DNA from: Ancylobacter lacus
GTDB lineage: Bacteria; Pseudomonadota; Alphaproteobacteria; Rhizobiales; Xanthobacteraceae
Length of the DNA: 64,000 nt
Reading direction: 5' to 3'
Assembly (NCBI RefSeq): GCF_018390635.1
Contig: NZ_JAHBGE010000038.1
Span: forward strand, 62,001-126,000
The notes under the pieces are model-generated. The model was not told the origin of the DNA, ran no database searches, and worked only from the letters and a program-made list of their open reading frames with translations. Shown here piece after piece: positions 1-9,995 of this stretch. The translations under genes were made by a program, and so were the position numbers. The number at the start of each line of letters is the position of its first letter. The first letter of the stretch is position 1.

Positions 1-64
1 TTGCCGATCGGGCGCAACGATCGCCCGGCCGGCGCGTTCACGACGGCAGCACTGGGAAGACGCC

Positions 65-229
65 ATGGACACGCCCACCCGCAAGGCCCTCGAACTGCTT
101 CTGGAAATCGCTGAGGAGCGCCGCATCCACGAGGCGGAAAAGCCCGACCCCGACTTCGCCGCCCGGCTGGAAGCGGCGATCGCGCAGGTGCGCGGCCTGC
201 TGGGGGTGCTGGGCGACGCGGCGAGCTGA
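65..229 (+). CDS. small hypothetical protein, 54 aa
   Basis: I do not recognise this protein. It starts MDTPTRKALE, is rich in Leu, Glu and Ala, and is predicted to be almost entirely helical with no signal peptide or membrane segment. A GGGAAGA purine run lies about 4-10 bases before the ATG, which supports translation. It reads away from the next gene and has no partner in the window; the sequence before it is cut by the window edge, so an operon upstream cannot be excluded. It could be a small regulatory or chaperone-like peptide, but nothing in the sequence says so. Confidence 0.55.
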   Translation: MDTPTRKALELLLEIAEERRIHEAEKPDPDFAARLEAAIAQVRGLLGVLGDAAS

Positions 230-376
230 CAGGCGCGGCCGCCGGACGGCAGCGGCACCCCTAAGGGGCAGCCCGTCCGCCCGACCCGGCGCACCGGAGC
301 GAACGAACGGGCAAGGAACCGCCGCTCCCGCAGCGCGGGGGCGGAGCCGGCACGGCGTCGCTCGACGGGGCGCCGC

Positions 377-565
377 TCAGCGGCTGGAGCGGGCGTTCGC
401 GGTTTCCTGCTGCAGGATCGCCGCCGCGCCGTTCTCGGCGGTCTGGCTGAGATAGGCGTTGCGACCTTCGGTCAGCCGCGAGGTGGTGGCCGCCTCGGCA
501 GCGGAAGCGCCGAACGCCGCGGCAGCAACGATCAGAAGAGCGGAAGCGGTCTTGAGGTTGATCAT
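377..565 (-). CDS. small secreted protein, 62 aa
   Basis: The protein starts MINLKTASALLIV and carries a classic Sec signal peptide: a short positive start, a hydrophobic run to about residue 20 and an Ala-rich AxA-type cleavage region near residue 25. The mature part is only about 37 residues (TTSRLTEGRN...), polar, without Cys. Three consecutive ATG codons precede INLK; an AGGGAG ribosome binding site is 7 bases from the third one, so I chose that start rather than the ATGs at 568 or 571. Function is unknown; it is probably a periplasmic protein. It lies alone downstream of the lon terminator. Confidence 0.6.
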   Translation of the reverse strand: MINLKTASALLIVAAAAFGASAAEAATTSRLTEGRNAYLSQTAENGAAAILQQETANARSSR

Positions 566-710
566 CATCATTCTCCCTGTTTGAAGGTCGATCTCGGCTC
601 GACATCGACAATGACAATGTATCTCCGCCCCCTCCTGCACGTTATCGACTTGATGTTTCATCGAAACAGCCATGGATGTGACCGGACACATACAGGCGTA
701 TAGGGCGAAA

Positions 711-743
711 GCCGGCCCGCCTGCGCGATACAGGCGGGCCGGC
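711..743 (-). terminator. hairpin terminator after lon
   Basis: A 13-bp perfect inverted repeat (GCCGGCCCGCCTG / CAGGCGGGCCGGC) with a 7-base loop lies immediately downstream of the lon stop codon on the minus strand and is followed by a short TTTC stretch. The position and strength fit an intrinsic terminator, although the T tract is weak, as is common in high-GC genomes. Confidence 0.6.
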
Positions 744-750
744 CCGGCCC

Positions 751-3204
<2,454 letters not shown>

Positions 3205-3218
3205 GGTGATGTGCCCCC

Positions 3219-3638
3219 TCAAACCTTACGCAGGACAATGGCGAGGCAGCCATTGACGACGGACGGACGTGAAACCTCGTAACGGCCCGGCGGCAGCACC
3301 AGCTGACGCTCGAATCGGCCCTGCGGAAGCTCCATGCGATGGATGGTGGCGGTGCGCAGCTCGGAGGGGAGCACGCGCTCTCCCGAGATCTGCAGCACGC
3401 CGTTCTGGATGGCGACCTGCATGCGGGCAGGGTCCACCCCGGGCAGCGCGGCGAGGACGAGAAGCTCGTGCTCGGTCTCGAGGACGTCGACCGGCGGCTC
3501 CCAGCAGGGGGCGTGGCTGCGGGCGCGCGCCGGCGCCGGGGCGGCGGGCTGGAACATCTGCCGGTGCAGGCGCTCCGCGCGGTTCAGCATCTCGACGGCG
3601 TCCGACCACATCCAGGCGCGGGGGTCGTTCTTCTTCAT
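3219..3638 (-). CDS. small heat shock protein, Hsp20/alpha-crystallin family
   Basis: This 139-residue protein is an ATP-independent holdase that keeps unfolding proteins soluble. The alpha-crystallin domain covers roughly residues 40-139, with a typical beta-strand pattern (PPVDVLETEHELLVLAALPGV, ISGERVLP, and a late GRFERQLVLPPG). The C-terminal IxI/V oligomerisation tail is reduced to IVLRKV. The ATG at 3638 has an AGGAG site 6 bases upstream. It is the first gene of a pair with lon, a sensible stress operon. Its promoter region carries a TATCG-CGATA dyad over a TATAAT -10 candidate. Confidence 0.88.
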   Translation of the reverse strand: MKKNDPRAWMWSDAVEMLNRAERLHRQMFQPAAPAPARARSHAPCWEPPVDVLETEHELLVLAALPGVDPARMQVAIQNGVLQISGERVLPSELRTATIHRMELPQGRFERQLVLPPGRYEVSRPSVVNGCLAIVLRKV

Positions 3639-3731
3639 GATGGCTCCTGCGGGGTGAGGATTTCGGCCGCAGCCGTCCCCCGCCAGCGGCATATGGGGTG
3701 GCGTCGGCGCCGCGCCAGAGTGCCGGGATGC

Positions 3732-3750
3732 ATTATATCGCGAACGATAT
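3732..3750 (-). promoter_or_regulatory. hsp20-lon promoter with overlapping dyad
   Basis: On the minus strand a TATAAT hexamer (3732-3737) overlaps an inverted repeat ATATCG-CGAA-CGATAT at 3735-3750, about 100 bases before hsp20. No good -35 box is visible 17 bases away (GGAAAT), so activation or an alternative sigma factor is possible. The arms match those of the operator in front of ohr (TATCG...CGATA), suggesting the same or a related repressor family. The assignment to a specific regulator is inference. Confidence 0.45.
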
Positions 3751-3937
3751 TTTCATTTCCGCAAGCTCAGGGGAGGTCTTGCGAAAGCGGAATGGCATAC
3801 CGGCCGGGGCGCGGCGGCGGTTCGGGCCGCACGCTTCAGCGATAGCGCGCGCCACGGCCGGGCGCTTGCCGGAGCGCACGGCGGCGGCGACAGGAAGCCG
3901 GAGAGGGAGAGGGAAGAGGAGGCGCGGCGGCGGCCGC

Positions 3938-4474
3938 TCAGGCCGAGCCGGCGTCGGCGGCGGGCGCCGGGGCGGGCGTGACCGGCCGGGACTCGCGGAA
4001 GGTCCACAGCGCGTTGCCGGCATAGTGCCAGAGCACGAGAAGCCCGGTGCACAGCAACTGGGCCGGCAGATAGGGCAGGCCCAGCACCCGGGTGAAGAGC
4101 GTCATCAGCAGGGCGTTGAGGCCGAGGCCGATCCCCGCGACGGTGAAGAACTTGCCGGCCGCCTCGGCATGAGACTTCGAGGAGCGGAAGGCGATGCGGC
4201 GGTTGAGCTGGTAGTTGACCAGCCCGCCGACCAGGAAGCCGGCGGTGGAGGCGAGCACCGGCCCCAGCCCGGCCCCCCGCACCAGCGCGACGAGCACGGT
4301 GTACTGCGCCAGCGTGCCGACCGCGCCGAGCGCGGCGAACAGCAGGATGTGGCGCAGCCGCGCGATGAGCGGCGCATGGCGCAGACGCGCCGCGCCATGC
4401 CGGCCGGCGGCGGGGCCGGCCTGCGCCGTTCCCGCCCCGTCTGCCGCGCCCTCAAGGGCTTTCCGCTCCGTCAT
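3938..4474 (-). CDS. GtrA-like flippase, four membrane segments
   Basis: A 178-residue membrane protein with a polar Ala-rich N-terminus (about 40 residues) followed by four hydrophobic helices, with the GtrA-family signature pieces LRHILLFAALGAVGTLAQYTVLVAL, LVNYQLNRRIAF and the closing NALWTFRES. GtrA proteins are thought to flip polyprenyl-phosphate-linked sugars across the inner membrane. It ends the minus-strand operon GT2, GT-C, GtrA, with only 16 bases to the GT-C gene. Together they are expected to make, flip and transfer a single sugar onto an envelope acceptor. The substrate is unknown. Confidence 0.82.
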   Translation of the reverse strand: MTERKALEGAADGAGTAQAGPAAGRHGAARLRHAPLIARLRHILLFAALGAVGTLAQYTVLVALVRGAGLGPVLASTAGFLVGGLVNYQLNRRIAFRSSKSHAEAAGKFFTVAGIGLGLNALLMTLFTRVLGLPYLPAQLLCTGLLVLWHYAGNALWTFRESRPVTPAPAPAADAGSA

Positions 4475-4490
4475 CGCGCGGGCTCCGGCC

Positions 4491-6266
4491 TCAGGGCTTG
4501 CTCGCCCGGGCCACCGTCTCGCTGCCGGCGTCCTTCAGCGACACGGCGGGAGCGTCGGGATCGGTGCCGGTGGGGCCGTCCTCGCGGTCGTCCCACGGCA
4601 GCGGCTCGGCGAGCGGGGTGTGGCGCGCCCGCAGGTCCACCGCCATGGCGAGCGGCACGCCCATGCGGCTGATGGTCTTGTAGGTCATGCCCGACATCAC
4701 GTCGTCGCAGCCGACATTGCGCGCGGTCAGCAGGAAGTCGGCGGCGTCCCAGTCCTCGACCATGTCGACATTCGGGCCGAGATAGGTGGAGGCCTGCACG
4801 TCCTCGGCGCAGACCGCCACCTTGTAGCGGCGCGGCCCGGCGGCCACTTCGTGCTCGATGCCGCGGCGCAGGGCGATGGCGGCCTCGCGCACGCTGGACG
4901 ACCAGTAGTCGCCCTCGAACCGGCCCCAGGCGCCGGCGGTGCCGCCGACCAGCTCGTTATAGGCGACATATTCGTAAGGGTGCATCCGCACGAAGGTGCT
5001 GACATTGAAGCCGAACACCGCCAGCGCCAGCGCCGCGAAGGCGAACCCGGCCGGCCGCGACTGCCGCACCAGCCCGCGCCACGCCGCCTGCAGCCCCAGC
5101 GCCGCCAGTATGGTCACCGGCGGCAGCACGAACAGGAAGTGGCGGATGCCGTTATAGAGCGGGGGATGGTCGATCAGGGTGAAGACCACCGGCACCGCGA
5201 TCGCCAGCAGCAGCGGCAGGAAGCCGATCGCCCGGCGGGGATGGCGCGCCAGCGCCGCACGCAGGCCCACCCGGCGCAGCACGCCGATGCCGGCCGCGAG
5301 GCCCGCGCCCAGCGCGGCGAGAAGGCCGAGCAGCGTGATCTCCGGCAGCTTGATCAGCAGATACTCCGACATGTAGGTGCCGGGCACCTGGCCGATCGGG
5401 GTGTCCTTGCCGTTGATGAGGGTGGAGAGGTCGAAGGTGAAGTTGTTGAAGGTGCCCATCGCCGCGAACAGGTTGGTCGGCGGCAGCACCGACCACGGCC
5501 AGGTCACCGCCATGATGGCGAGCGCCACGAGGCCGGCGATGATGAGGCGGGGCAGCAGCCGCAGCGGCAGGCGCGGATCGCGCAGCAGCACGCTGGCGAA
5601 GCCGATGGTGAGCAGCAGGTAGAACACCGCGAAGACGCCGCCGACGCGCTGGCCCAGCGCGCCGCCGACCGCGATGCCGAGCCCCACCATCACCCGGCGG
5701 GACGGCAGCTCCGGCAGCCGCACCACCATGAGGGTGATGAAATAGAGGCTCCACAGCATGGCGGCCGCGAAGGGCACGTCCTTGGTGTGGGTGAACATGG
5801 CGCCGCCATACATGCCCGTCACCGCGAGCAGCAGCACCGCCATGATGCCGGCCTTCTCGCTGCCGAGCAGCCGGGCGAGCCGCCACACCCCGAGCAGGCC
5901 GACAAAGCCGAAGCCGGCCGAGAGCAGGTGCCGCCACTCATAGACCGGCAGCGGGACATAAGGCTCCAGCCCCGCGGCGATCATGTCGAACAGGCCGCCA
6001 TAGAGATAGAGGTTCACATAGTGGAAGGCCCGGTCGTCGGTGAAGCCGCTGCCGTACCAGGCCAGCAGGAGCTGGCCATAGGTGTGCTGCACCGGCTCGT
6101 CATTGCTGATGCCGTAGTCGCGGAAGACCACGACGATCCACACCGCCAGCCCGGCGAACAGGGCGAGGCTGGCGAGCCGGGTGAGGCTGGTGGAGCGCCA
6201 CGCGCTCACCAGCGCGGAGAAGGGACGCAGGCCCGCAAGGGGGAAGTCGGCGACGCGCAGGCTCAC
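4491..6266 (-). CDS. GT-C glycosyltransferase, ArnT/PMT-like
   Basis: A 591-residue integral membrane protein with about ten or more hydrophobic segments. The first periplasmic loop contains SNDEP, the acidic motif typical of GT-C enzymes (ArnT, Pmt, RgtB), which bind the polyprenyl-phosphate sugar donor. A soluble region of roughly 150 residues follows the last helices and may be the acceptor domain. It starts with GTG at 6266 overlapping the TGA of the upstream GT2 gene (GTGA), which implies translational coupling. In this context it is likely the periplasmic transferase that moves the lipid-linked sugar to lipid A, a hopanoid, a polysaccharide or a protein; the sequence alone does not decide. 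Confidence 0.8.
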   Translation of the reverse strand: MSLRVADFPLAGLRPFSALVSAWRSTSLTRLASLALFAGLAVWIVVVFRDYGISNDEPVQHTYGQLLLAWYGSGFTDDRAFHYVNLYLYGGLFDMIAAGLEPYVPLPVYEWRHLLSAGFGFVGLLGVWRLARLLGSEKAGIMAVLLLAVTGMYGGAMFTHTKDVPFAAAMLWSLYFITLMVVRLPELPSRRVMVGLGIAVGGALGQRVGGVFAVFYLLLTIGFASVLLRDPRLPLRLLPRLIIAGLVALAIMAVTWPWSVLPPTNLFAAMGTFNNFTFDLSTLINGKDTPIGQVPGTYMSEYLLIKLPEITLLGLLAALGAGLAAGIGVLRRVGLRAALARHPRRAIGFLPLLLAIAVPVVFTLIDHPPLYNGIRHFLFVLPPVTILAALGLQAAWRGLVRQSRPAGFAFAALALAVFGFNVSTFVRMHPYEYVAYNELVGGTAGAWGRFEGDYWSSSVREAAIALRRGIEHEVAAGPRRYKVAVCAEDVQASTYLGPNVDMVEDWDAADFLLTARNVGCDDVMSGMTYKTISRMGVPLAMAVDLRARHTPLAEPLPWDDREDGPTGTDPDAPAVSLKDAGSETVARASKP

Positions 6267-7306
6267 AATTCGATACCGGGCACGAGAGAAGGGGCGTGCC
6301 GGTCGTCGGCACGGGCGGAACGGGCGGCGGGCAGCAGGTCCGGCATCGGGGCGGAGAACCCGACCTCGTCGGCGACAAGATACAGCGGGCGCTGTTTCAC
6401 CTCTGTGAAGATGCGGCCGATATATTCACCCATCACCCCGAGGCTGATGAGCTGCACCCCGGAGAGGAACAGCATGCCGACCATGATCGAGGCGAAGCCG
6501 GGGGTGCGCACGCCGAACACCAGCGTCTCGCCGACGAGGTAGGCACCGTAGAGCGCCGAGAGCAGGGCGAGGCCGACGCCGACCAGCGACCACACCCGCA
6601 GCGGCACCATGGAGAAGGAGGACAGCCCGTCGATCGCGTAGCGCAGCAGGCGCAGCATCGAGAAGGAGCTTGTCCCCGCGACGCGCTCGGCCACCTCGAA
6701 GGCGATCTCCTCCTGGCGGAAGCCGACCCAGCTCGTGATGCCCTTCATGAAGCGGTTGCGCTCCGGCAGGGCGTTGATGGCGTCGACCACCCGGCGGTCG
6801 AACAGGCGGAAATCGCCGGCACCCTCGGGAATGTCGACCTCGCACATGGCGCGGAAGAAATGATAGAAGCCGCGGCTGAACAGCCGGCGCGGCAGCGGAT
6901 CGGTCTCGCGCGAGCGCCGCACCGCGATCACCATCTGCACCCCGGCGCACCAGCGCTCGATCATCTCGGGGATGACCTCCGGCGGGTGCTGGAGATCGGA
7001 GTCCATCAGCACCACCATGTCGCCGCTGGCGGCGCGCAGGCCGGCCGCCATGGCCGCCTCCTTGCCGAAATTGCGGGCGAATCGCAGCGCCTTGACCGCG
7101 GGATCGCGCGCCCCGAGAGCAACCAGGGTGGCAAAGCTCGAATCCCGGCTGCCGTCGTCGACAAAAACAAACTCGCGCTGCAGGTCGGGATAGGCATCCA
7201 GCACCTGACACAGGCGTGCATGCAAAGCTTCGAGACAGCGCGCCTCGTTATACACGGGGACGACGATGGATATCAGGCGGGCTGACCCTAGGGCGCGTGC
7301 GGACAT
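6263..7306 (-). CDS. GT2 polyprenyl-phosphate glycosyltransferase, GtrB/FlmF/ArnC-like
   Basis: A cytoplasmic GT2 domain (ISIVVPVYNEA at the start, FVDDGSRDSS, then the donor-binding MDSDLQHPPE) is followed near the C-terminus by two membrane helices, the layout of GtrB, ArnC and FlmF enzymes that load a sugar from a nucleotide donor onto polyprenyl phosphate. It is first in the operon with the GT-C transferase and GtrA. The start is uncertain: ATG 7306 gives 347 residues, and an ATG at 7342 would add 12 residues; neither has a convincing ribosome binding site. The nearby divergent deacetylase suggests an N-acetylated sugar. Confidence 0.85.
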   Translation of the reverse strand: MSARALGSARLISIVVPVYNEARCLEALHARLCQVLDAYPDLQREFVFVDDGSRDSSFATLVALGARDPAVKALRFARNFGKEAAMAAGLRAASGDMVVLMDSDLQHPPEVIPEMIERWCAGVQMVIAVRRSRETDPLPRRLFSRGFYHFFRAMCEVDIPEGAGDFRLFDRRVVDAINALPERNRFMKGITSWVGFRQEEIAFEVAERVAGTSSFSMLRLLRYAIDGLSSFSMVPLRVWSLVGVGLALLSALYGAYLVGETLVFGVRTPGFASIMVGMLFLSGVQLISLGVMGEYIGRIFTEVKQRPLYLVADEVGFSAPMPDLLPAARSARADDRHAPSLVPGIEL

Positions 7307-7441
7307 GGCGGTTTCGGTTGTTGAAGAGGGAACACGGCACATCAACGTAATGACGAGAGACTACATTACGTAAATTTGCTTTCAGCTCAAGCAGGATGTA
7401 AGGTATTATTGAATTGTGATATTTGTTTGGCCCCAAAAGAC

Positions 7442-8353
7442 ATGAATGATGACCTCAAGGCGATAGTAATTTGCGCCGATGACTACGGTTTGAGCGAGGG
7501 CGTTTGTGAGGCAATCGAGGCGCTGGTGATCCAGGGCCGGCTCTCCGCCACCGGGGCAATGACCGGATTGCCGGCATGGCGCCGCCGCGCCGCCGATTTC
7601 CGCGCCCTCACCGCCCGCCACCCCGCCGATGTCGGCCTGCACTTCACCCTCACCGGCCAGCGCGCGCTGACGCCCGCCCGCGGCCTCGCCCAGGACGGCC
7701 GGCTGCCGGAGATCGGCTCGCTGATCCTGCGCGCGCTCGGCCGCAGCCTGCCGCTTTCCGCCATTCGCGACGAGCTGCGCGCCCAGCTCGACGCTTTCGA
7801 GGACGGTTTCGGCGCGGCGCCGGATTTTCTCGACGGCCACCAGCATGCCCACGCCCTGCCGGGCATCCGCGACATCGTGATCGAGGAGCTCGCCACCCGC
7901 TATCCCGGACGGGCGCTTTGGGTGCGCAACTGCACCGAGCGGCCCTCCCACGCGCGGCAGCGGCGGCTGGGGCTCGGCAAGGCGATGCTGATCGGCACGC
8001 TGGGCGCCGGGCTGGCGCGCCGCGCGGCGGAAGCGGGCCTGCCGAGCAATGACAGCTTCCGCGGCCTGTATGATTTCTCCGAGCGCGTGCCCTATCGCGA
8101 GGTGTTCCGCGCCAGCCTGTCCGGGCCGGGGGAGCGGGTGCTGGTGCACTGCCATCCCGGCGTGGTCGACGACGAGCTGCGCGGGCTCGACCCGCTGCTG
8201 GAGCCGCGCGAGCGGGAGCTGGCCTATCTGCGCTCGGCCGACTGCCTTGAGGACCTTGTGGCCGCCGGGGTGCGGCCGGCCCGTTTCCACGAGACCGGGC
8301 GGGAGGGGCGCGGCCAGGCGGCGGCGCGGCCGGAGCCGGCGGGCGCCGCCTAA
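7442..8353 (+). CDS. ChbG/HpnK (YdjC) family carbohydrate deacetylase
   Basis: A 303-residue member of the YdjC/ChbG/HpnK family of metal-dependent deacetylases. Family motifs are visible: the N-terminal metal-binding ICADDYGLSEGV, GLHFTLTG with its His, and FLDGHQHAHALPG, followed by VHCHPG near the end. NaxD of Francisella and Bordetella belongs here and deacetylates polyprenyl-phosphate GalNAc before ArnT-like transfer; HpnK is a hopanoid-associated relative. It is divergently transcribed from the GT2/GT-C/GtrA operon across a short AT-rich gap, which fits a NaxD-like role. Start at ATG 7442 was chosen because homology begins at once; upstream codons give no family sequence. Confidence 0.82.
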   Translation: MNDDLKAIVICADDYGLSEGVCEAIEALVIQGRLSATGAMTGLPAWRRRAADFRALTARHPADVGLHFTLTGQRALTPARGLAQDGRLPEIGSLILRALGRSLPLSAIRDELRAQLDAFEDGFGAAPDFLDGHQHAHALPGIRDIVIEELATRYPGRALWVRNCTERPSHARQRRLGLGKAMLIGTLGAGLARRAAEAGLPSNDSFRGLYDFSERVPYREVFRASLSGPGERVLVHCHPGVVDDELRGLDPLLEPRERELAYLRSADCLEDLVAAGVRPARFHETGREGRGQAAARPEPAGAA

Positions 8354-8772
8354 CCCTTTTGGACGACAGCGCTTTCCGTCGCCGGCGCGGCGTCGTCATT
8401 GCCGACCAGCCGGCCCTCCTCGGCCTTGTAGTAATACTGGCTGGCGACCAGCCAGCCCTTCAGCGGTCGCAGGGGCGGTATACAGGTAAGCAGCAGGAAA
8501 GGCAGCGTCGTCACCAGATGCACCCAGTAGGGCGCGGCGAAGGCGACCTCCAGCCAAAGCCCGAACATGACCGCCGGGATGCAGCCGAAGCAGATGACGA
8601 AGAACGCCGGCCCATCCGCCGGGTCGGCGAAGGAATAGTCGAGCCCGCACACCTCGCAGCGTGGCGCCAGCGTCAGGAAGCCATTGAACATGTGGCCTTT
8701 TCCGCAGCGGGGGCAGAGCCCGCGCACGCCGGTGGCGATCGGCGACAGCGGCGGCCATTCGGTCTGGGACAT
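8350..8772 (-). CDS. DUF983 zinc-ribbon membrane protein
   Basis: A 140-residue protein with an N-terminal zinc ribbon of two cysteine pairs (GLCPRCGKGHMF and CEVCGLDYSF) and then two membrane helices (FFVICFGCIPAVMFGLW and a second Leu-rich one). This is the DUF983 layout, common in alphaproteobacteria and of unknown biochemical role; some members sit next to cytochrome oxidase genes, but not here. I chose ATG 8772 because AAGGG lies 8 bases before it; ATGs at 8790 and 8808 are in frame but have poorer sites. Its end overlaps the end of the convergent deacetylase gene by a few bases. Confidence 0.78.
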   Translation of the reverse strand: MSQTEWPPLSPIATGVRGLCPRCGKGHMFNGFLTLAPRCEVCGLDYSFADPADGPAFFVICFGCIPAVMFGLWLEVAFAAPYWVHLVTTLPFLLLTCIPPLRPLKGWLVASQYYYKAEEGRLVGNDDAAPATESAVVQKG

Positions 8773-9181
8773 TGGAAAGCCCTTATCCATACCTTCATTG
8801 ATCCGCATTGAATGTAGTCAATGCTGCATACAAATACAATTCAATTGACCCCGTCCTTTCCCGGCGCGGGACGCGGCGGATAGCCGCGCGCGGCCACCCT
8901 CCCCCGCCAGGGCCGGCCTGTCCGAAAGGTGGCGGGTCGGTGCGGTGAGGTGGACGATGCGGCCGACATCGCCCCGTCCGCGACGACCTGACGCAGCGGC
9001 CATGATCCGGTTGACAGAGACGCGTTACACGATATTATCGTGCACGATATTTCAACCCGGAGCTGCCGGCGCCTGCCGTGCCGACCGCCTCCACCCCCAC
9101 CCGGCGCGCCGCGCCGGCCCCTCCCCGGCGGTGCCGGAACCGGCCCGCCTCCCCTGCCTTCCATCCAGCGAGGATCGACCC
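8773..9181. other. divergent intergenic region, DUF983 / ohr
   Basis: This 409-base gap contains no convincing gene. It has an AT-rich stretch around 8815-8850 (likely the DUF983 promoter) and the ohr promoter/operator at 9011-9049. The roughly 130 bases between the operator and the ohr start are an untranslated leader without obvious structure. Confidence 0.6.
9011..9049 (+). promoter_or_regulatory. ohr promoter with overlapping triple half-site operator
   Basis: A textbook housekeeping promoter is visible: TTGACA at 9011-9016, a 16-base spacer, and TATTAT at 9033-9038. Two perfect palindromes are nested over the -10: CACGATA-T-TATCGTG (9028-9042) and TATCGTGCACGATA (9036-9049), which together make three alternating half-sites. 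MarR-family OhrR repressors normally control ohr, and such a site over the -10 fits repression relieved by organic peroxide. No ohrR gene is next to ohr in this window. Confidence 0.7.
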
Positions 9182-9607
9182 ATGAGCGTGAATGTTCTCT
9201 ACCGCACCACCGCCACCGCCACCGGGGGCCGCGACGGCGCCGCCAGGACCGCGGACGGCACCTTCGAGGTGAAGCTCGCCACCCCGAAGGAGCTCGGCGG
9301 CGCCGGCGGCCCCGGCAACAACCCCGAGCAGCTCTTCGCCGCCGGCTATTCCGCCTGCTTCCTCGGCGCGATGAAGTTCGTCGCGTCGCAGGGCGGCCCC
9401 AAGGTGCCGGCCGACACCACCGTGACCGCCACCGTCGGCATCGGCCCGCGCTCGGAAGGCGGCTTCGGCCTCGACATCGACCTTGCCATCTCGCTGCCGG
9501 GCCTGCCGAAGGAAGAGGCCGAGGCGCTGGTGGAGAAGGCCCACCAGGTGTGCCCCTATTCCAACGCCACCCGCAACAATGTCGACGTCCGCCTGACCGT
9601 CGCCTGA
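9182..9607 (+). CDS. ohr: organic hydroperoxide resistance protein Ohr
   Basis: A 141-residue OsmC/Ohr-family thiol peroxidase that reduces organic hydroperoxides in the cytoplasm using lipoylated partners. Both catalytic cysteines are present, C59 in YSACFLGAM and C124 in VCPYSNATRNN, along with the N-terminal LYRTTATATGGRDG motif that distinguishes Ohr from OsmC. Length is normal for the family. The ATG has a GAGG site just upstream. It is monocistronic, with its own operator-covered promoter and two hairpins downstream. Confidence 0.95.
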   Translation: MSVNVLYRTTATATGGRDGAARTADGTFEVKLATPKELGGAGGPGNNPEQLFAAGYSACFLGAMKFVASQGGPKVPADTTVTATVGIGPRSEGGFGLDIDLAISLPGLPKEEAEALVEKAHQVCPYSNATRNNVDVRLTVA

Positions 9608-9643
9608 ACCGCGGGGCGGCGCGCGCGCCCGCTTTTGCCTCGC

Positions 9644-9661
9644 GGCCCCCTCCCGGGGGCC
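9644..9661 (+). terminator. hairpin terminator after ohr
   Basis: The inverted repeat GGCCCCC-TCCC-GGGGGCC lies 36 bases after the ohr stop. It has no T tract, so termination efficiency is uncertain, but its position in a convergent gene pair fits. Confidence 0.45.
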
Positions 9662-9700
9662 ATCGGGCGGCGTGCCGCGCCGCCCGCCCTGCGTTCCGTG

Positions 9701-9720
9701 AGGCCCCCGCCCGGGGGCCT
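9701..9720 (-). terminator. hairpin terminator for the convergent small gene
   Basis: A second perfect repeat, AGGCCCCC-GCCC-GGGGGCCT, lies 16 bases past the stop of the minus-strand gene at 9737. It nearly duplicates the ohr hairpin, so each of the two convergent genes appears to have its own terminator. Confidence 0.45.
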
Positions 9721-9736
9721 CATTCGTTTCGGAGCC

Positions 9737-9895
9737 TCACTCGGCCTCCGCCGCCGCGCAGAGCAGGGCGAAGCCGCAGGCGGCGGCCAGCGCCCACATG
9801 CCGTGGACGAAGGCCCCGCTCTCGATGAGGTTCACGCCCTTCTCGGCAAAGGCGGCGCACAGCGCGGCGCTGGCGAGGTGAAGCTGGGGGAACAT
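9737..9895 (-). CDS. small membrane protein, 52 aa
   Basis: A 52-residue Ala-rich peptide (MFPQLHLASAALCAAFAEKG...) with one clear hydrophobic segment, WALAAACGFALLCAAA, at the C-terminal end and a shorter one at the start. AAGGGAGA sits about 9 bases before the ATG, supporting expression. No family is recognised. It lies convergent with ohr and divergent from the leucine-rich-repeat gene, sharing a 100-base promoter region with the latter. Confidence 0.5.
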   Translation of the reverse strand: MFPQLHLASAALCAAFAEKGVNLIESGAFVHGMWALAAACGFALLCAAAEAE

Positions 9896-9995
9896 CGGGG
9901 CAGTCTCCCTTTCAGGTTGAGCTGCCTTGCTATTCATACCATTCTGGGCGCAACCGGAATGGCTTCGGCCGCAACGCCTCCCGCAACGATCCGCA

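Noticed and set aside
4215-6542. 775-codon open frame opposite the GT-C transferase
   Set aside because: Low-complexity Gln/His/Arg sequence with no domain; antisense shadow of the real membrane protein.
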